Assembly: GCF_011742925.1 (NCBI RefSeq)
Contig: NZ_WAEL01000008.1
Coordinates: forward strand, 310,001 to 374,000
DNA from: Fibrivirga algicola
GTDB taxonomy: Bacteria > Bacteroidota > Bacteroidia > Cytophagales > Spirosomataceae
Length of the DNA stretch: 64,000 nucleotides
Direction of reading: 5' to 3'
The notes beneath the pieces were generated by a model that saw only the letters and a program-made list of their open reading frames with translations, was not told the DNA's origin and made no database searches. Shown here in pieces: positions 63,819 through 64,000 of this stretch (positions are counted from its first letter, which is position 1; every line of letters begins with the position of its first letter). Position numbers and translations under genes: made by a program.

Positions 63819-64000
63819 TTAAGCAAATAGCTTAAGGAATGTCAGGATGAACGGTGCAGCCAGCAGTAACCCATCAAACCGGTCGAGAAAACCGCCGTGC
63901 CCCGGAATACTCGTCCCGGAATCTTTAATGGCGATACTCCGCTTGAAGAGCGACTCGACCAAATCACCATACGTACCTGTCACTACGATGATAGCCCCAA
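63819..64000 (-). CDS. cdsA: Phosphatidate cytidylyltransferase CdsA, C-terminal fragment
   Basis: The last 60 codons of a gene cut by the window end. The visible part reads GDLVESLFKRSIAIKDSGTS then IPGHGGFLDRFDGLLLAAPF, the CdsA signature S-x2-K-R-x4-K-D-S-G-x5-H-G-G-x2-D-R-x-D. CdsA makes CDP-diacylglycerol for phospholipid synthesis in the inner membrane. The stop codon is TAA at 63819-63821. Confidence 0.95.
   Translation of the reverse strand, partial: GAIIVVTGTYGDLVESLFKRSIAIKDSGTSIPGHGGFLDRFDGLLLAAPFILTFLKLFA

Larger units (their letters stand above)
1749..63978. repeat. Dispersed octamer ACGTACCT/AGGTACGT
   Basis: By eye I count 49 exact copies. ACGTACCT starts at 2993, 6121, 6644, 10866, 11605, 12121, 12962, 13070, 14149, 14907, 16655, 16952, 22589, 23644, 26747, 27961, 29408, 33550, 35876, 38222, 38866, 44105, 44832, 47891, 48230, 51335, 53305, 59409, 61445 and 63971. 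AGGTACGT starts at 1749, 10440, 13083, 15843, 22180, 24777, 31547, 32973, 34115, 34647, 36729, 39638, 42666, 47520, 48330, 49208, 52611, 55216 and 61089. They fall in all reading frames and in intergenic DNA. One-base variants such as GGGTACGT are also common. Confidence 0.85.

Noticed and set aside
63801-63837. TTAAG repeats near the cdsA stop, resembling the CTAAG arrays
   Set aside because: Only two copies are 11 bp apart; the others are spaced 13 bp and lie within the cdsA coding sequence, so this is probably chance.
1-64000. tRNA, rRNA, CRISPR arrays, insertion sequences and prophage genes
   Set aside because: I looked for T-loop text, regularly spaced repeats with unique spacers, and transposase or integrase motifs and found none that I can support.

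Overview
The window reads as a chromosomal segment of a Cytophagales bacterium (Bacteroidota), most likely in the Spirosoma/Fibrella/Rudanella neighbourhood (family Spirosomaceae). This is inferred from gene content: zapA-rny order, a SusC-type TonB plug protein without a barrel, GT87 and DUF1361 membrane proteins, an XrtN exosortase system, a Cytophagales-type ECF sigma factor, HODM (DUF3445), lack of Shine-Dalgarno sequences and several TTG-initiable frames. Coding regions are GC-rich. I see no rRNA, tRNA, CRISPR array, transposase or phage gene.

Layout. 1-2.3 kb: end of zapA and RNase Y. 2.3-5.0 kb: a secreted lipoprotein and a conspicuous 1.4 kb AT-rich non-coding gap. 5.0-15 kb: a TIM-barrel sugar isomerase, a GT87 transferase, a large zinc metalloprotease, a GNAT enzyme, a small secreted protein and a 1180-residue outer-membrane-type chimera. 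14.9-17.4 kb: a two-gene sugar-acid catabolic operon (SDR plus UxaA-type hydratase). 17.6-24.8 kb: adenine deaminase, ECF sigma factor, a hydrolase-fold protein lacking its nucleophile, MoaA, a free-standing maltokinase and an SDR. 24.9-27.2 kb: lipid genes (acyl-ACP desaturase divergent from PlsC-MaoC). 27.4-34.8 kb: multicopper oxidase with a MORN-type lipoprotein, a divergent pair of Tat-exported enzymes (class V aminotransferase, formamidase), SnoaL-HODM and a five-repeat PepSY-like lipoprotein. 34.9-41 kb: a UbiA prenyltransferase divergent from a type III polyketide synthase, a Crp-type regulator, hydrolase, GT2 and TerC. 41-52.6 kb: a large SF1 helicase overlapping tail-to-tail with exosortase XrtN, its VIT/PEP-CTERM partner, a regulator-membrane pair, DgkA, DUF1361 and a Yellow-family protein. 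52.8-62.8 kb: MFS transporter, trehalose cluster and a CPA1 antiporter. 62.9-64 kb: a CarboxypepD_reg protein and the C-terminus of CdsA.

Most interesting signals. (1) The trehalose cluster (TreZ-like pseudo-GH13, TreS-maltokinase, OtsA-OtsB and a 59-residue membrane protein) carries four arrays of a 7-bp element, consensus YTYTAAG, repeated every 11 bp. This is the geometry bound by OmpR/PhoB-type response regulators, and it suggests a private stress or trehalose regulon whose regulator lies outside the window. Two proteins in the cluster look catalytically degenerate: the GH13 protein has lost several active-site residues, and the maltokinase half of TreS has lost its catalytic Asp. The free-standing maltokinase about 31 kb away is intact. 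(2) The octamer ACGTACCT/AGGTACGT occurs about 49 times by eye in 64 kb, in every reading frame and between genes, where about two are expected by chance. It looks like a highly iterated genome motif. (3) Many gene ends carry very long, nearly perfect hairpins with arms up to 33 bp.
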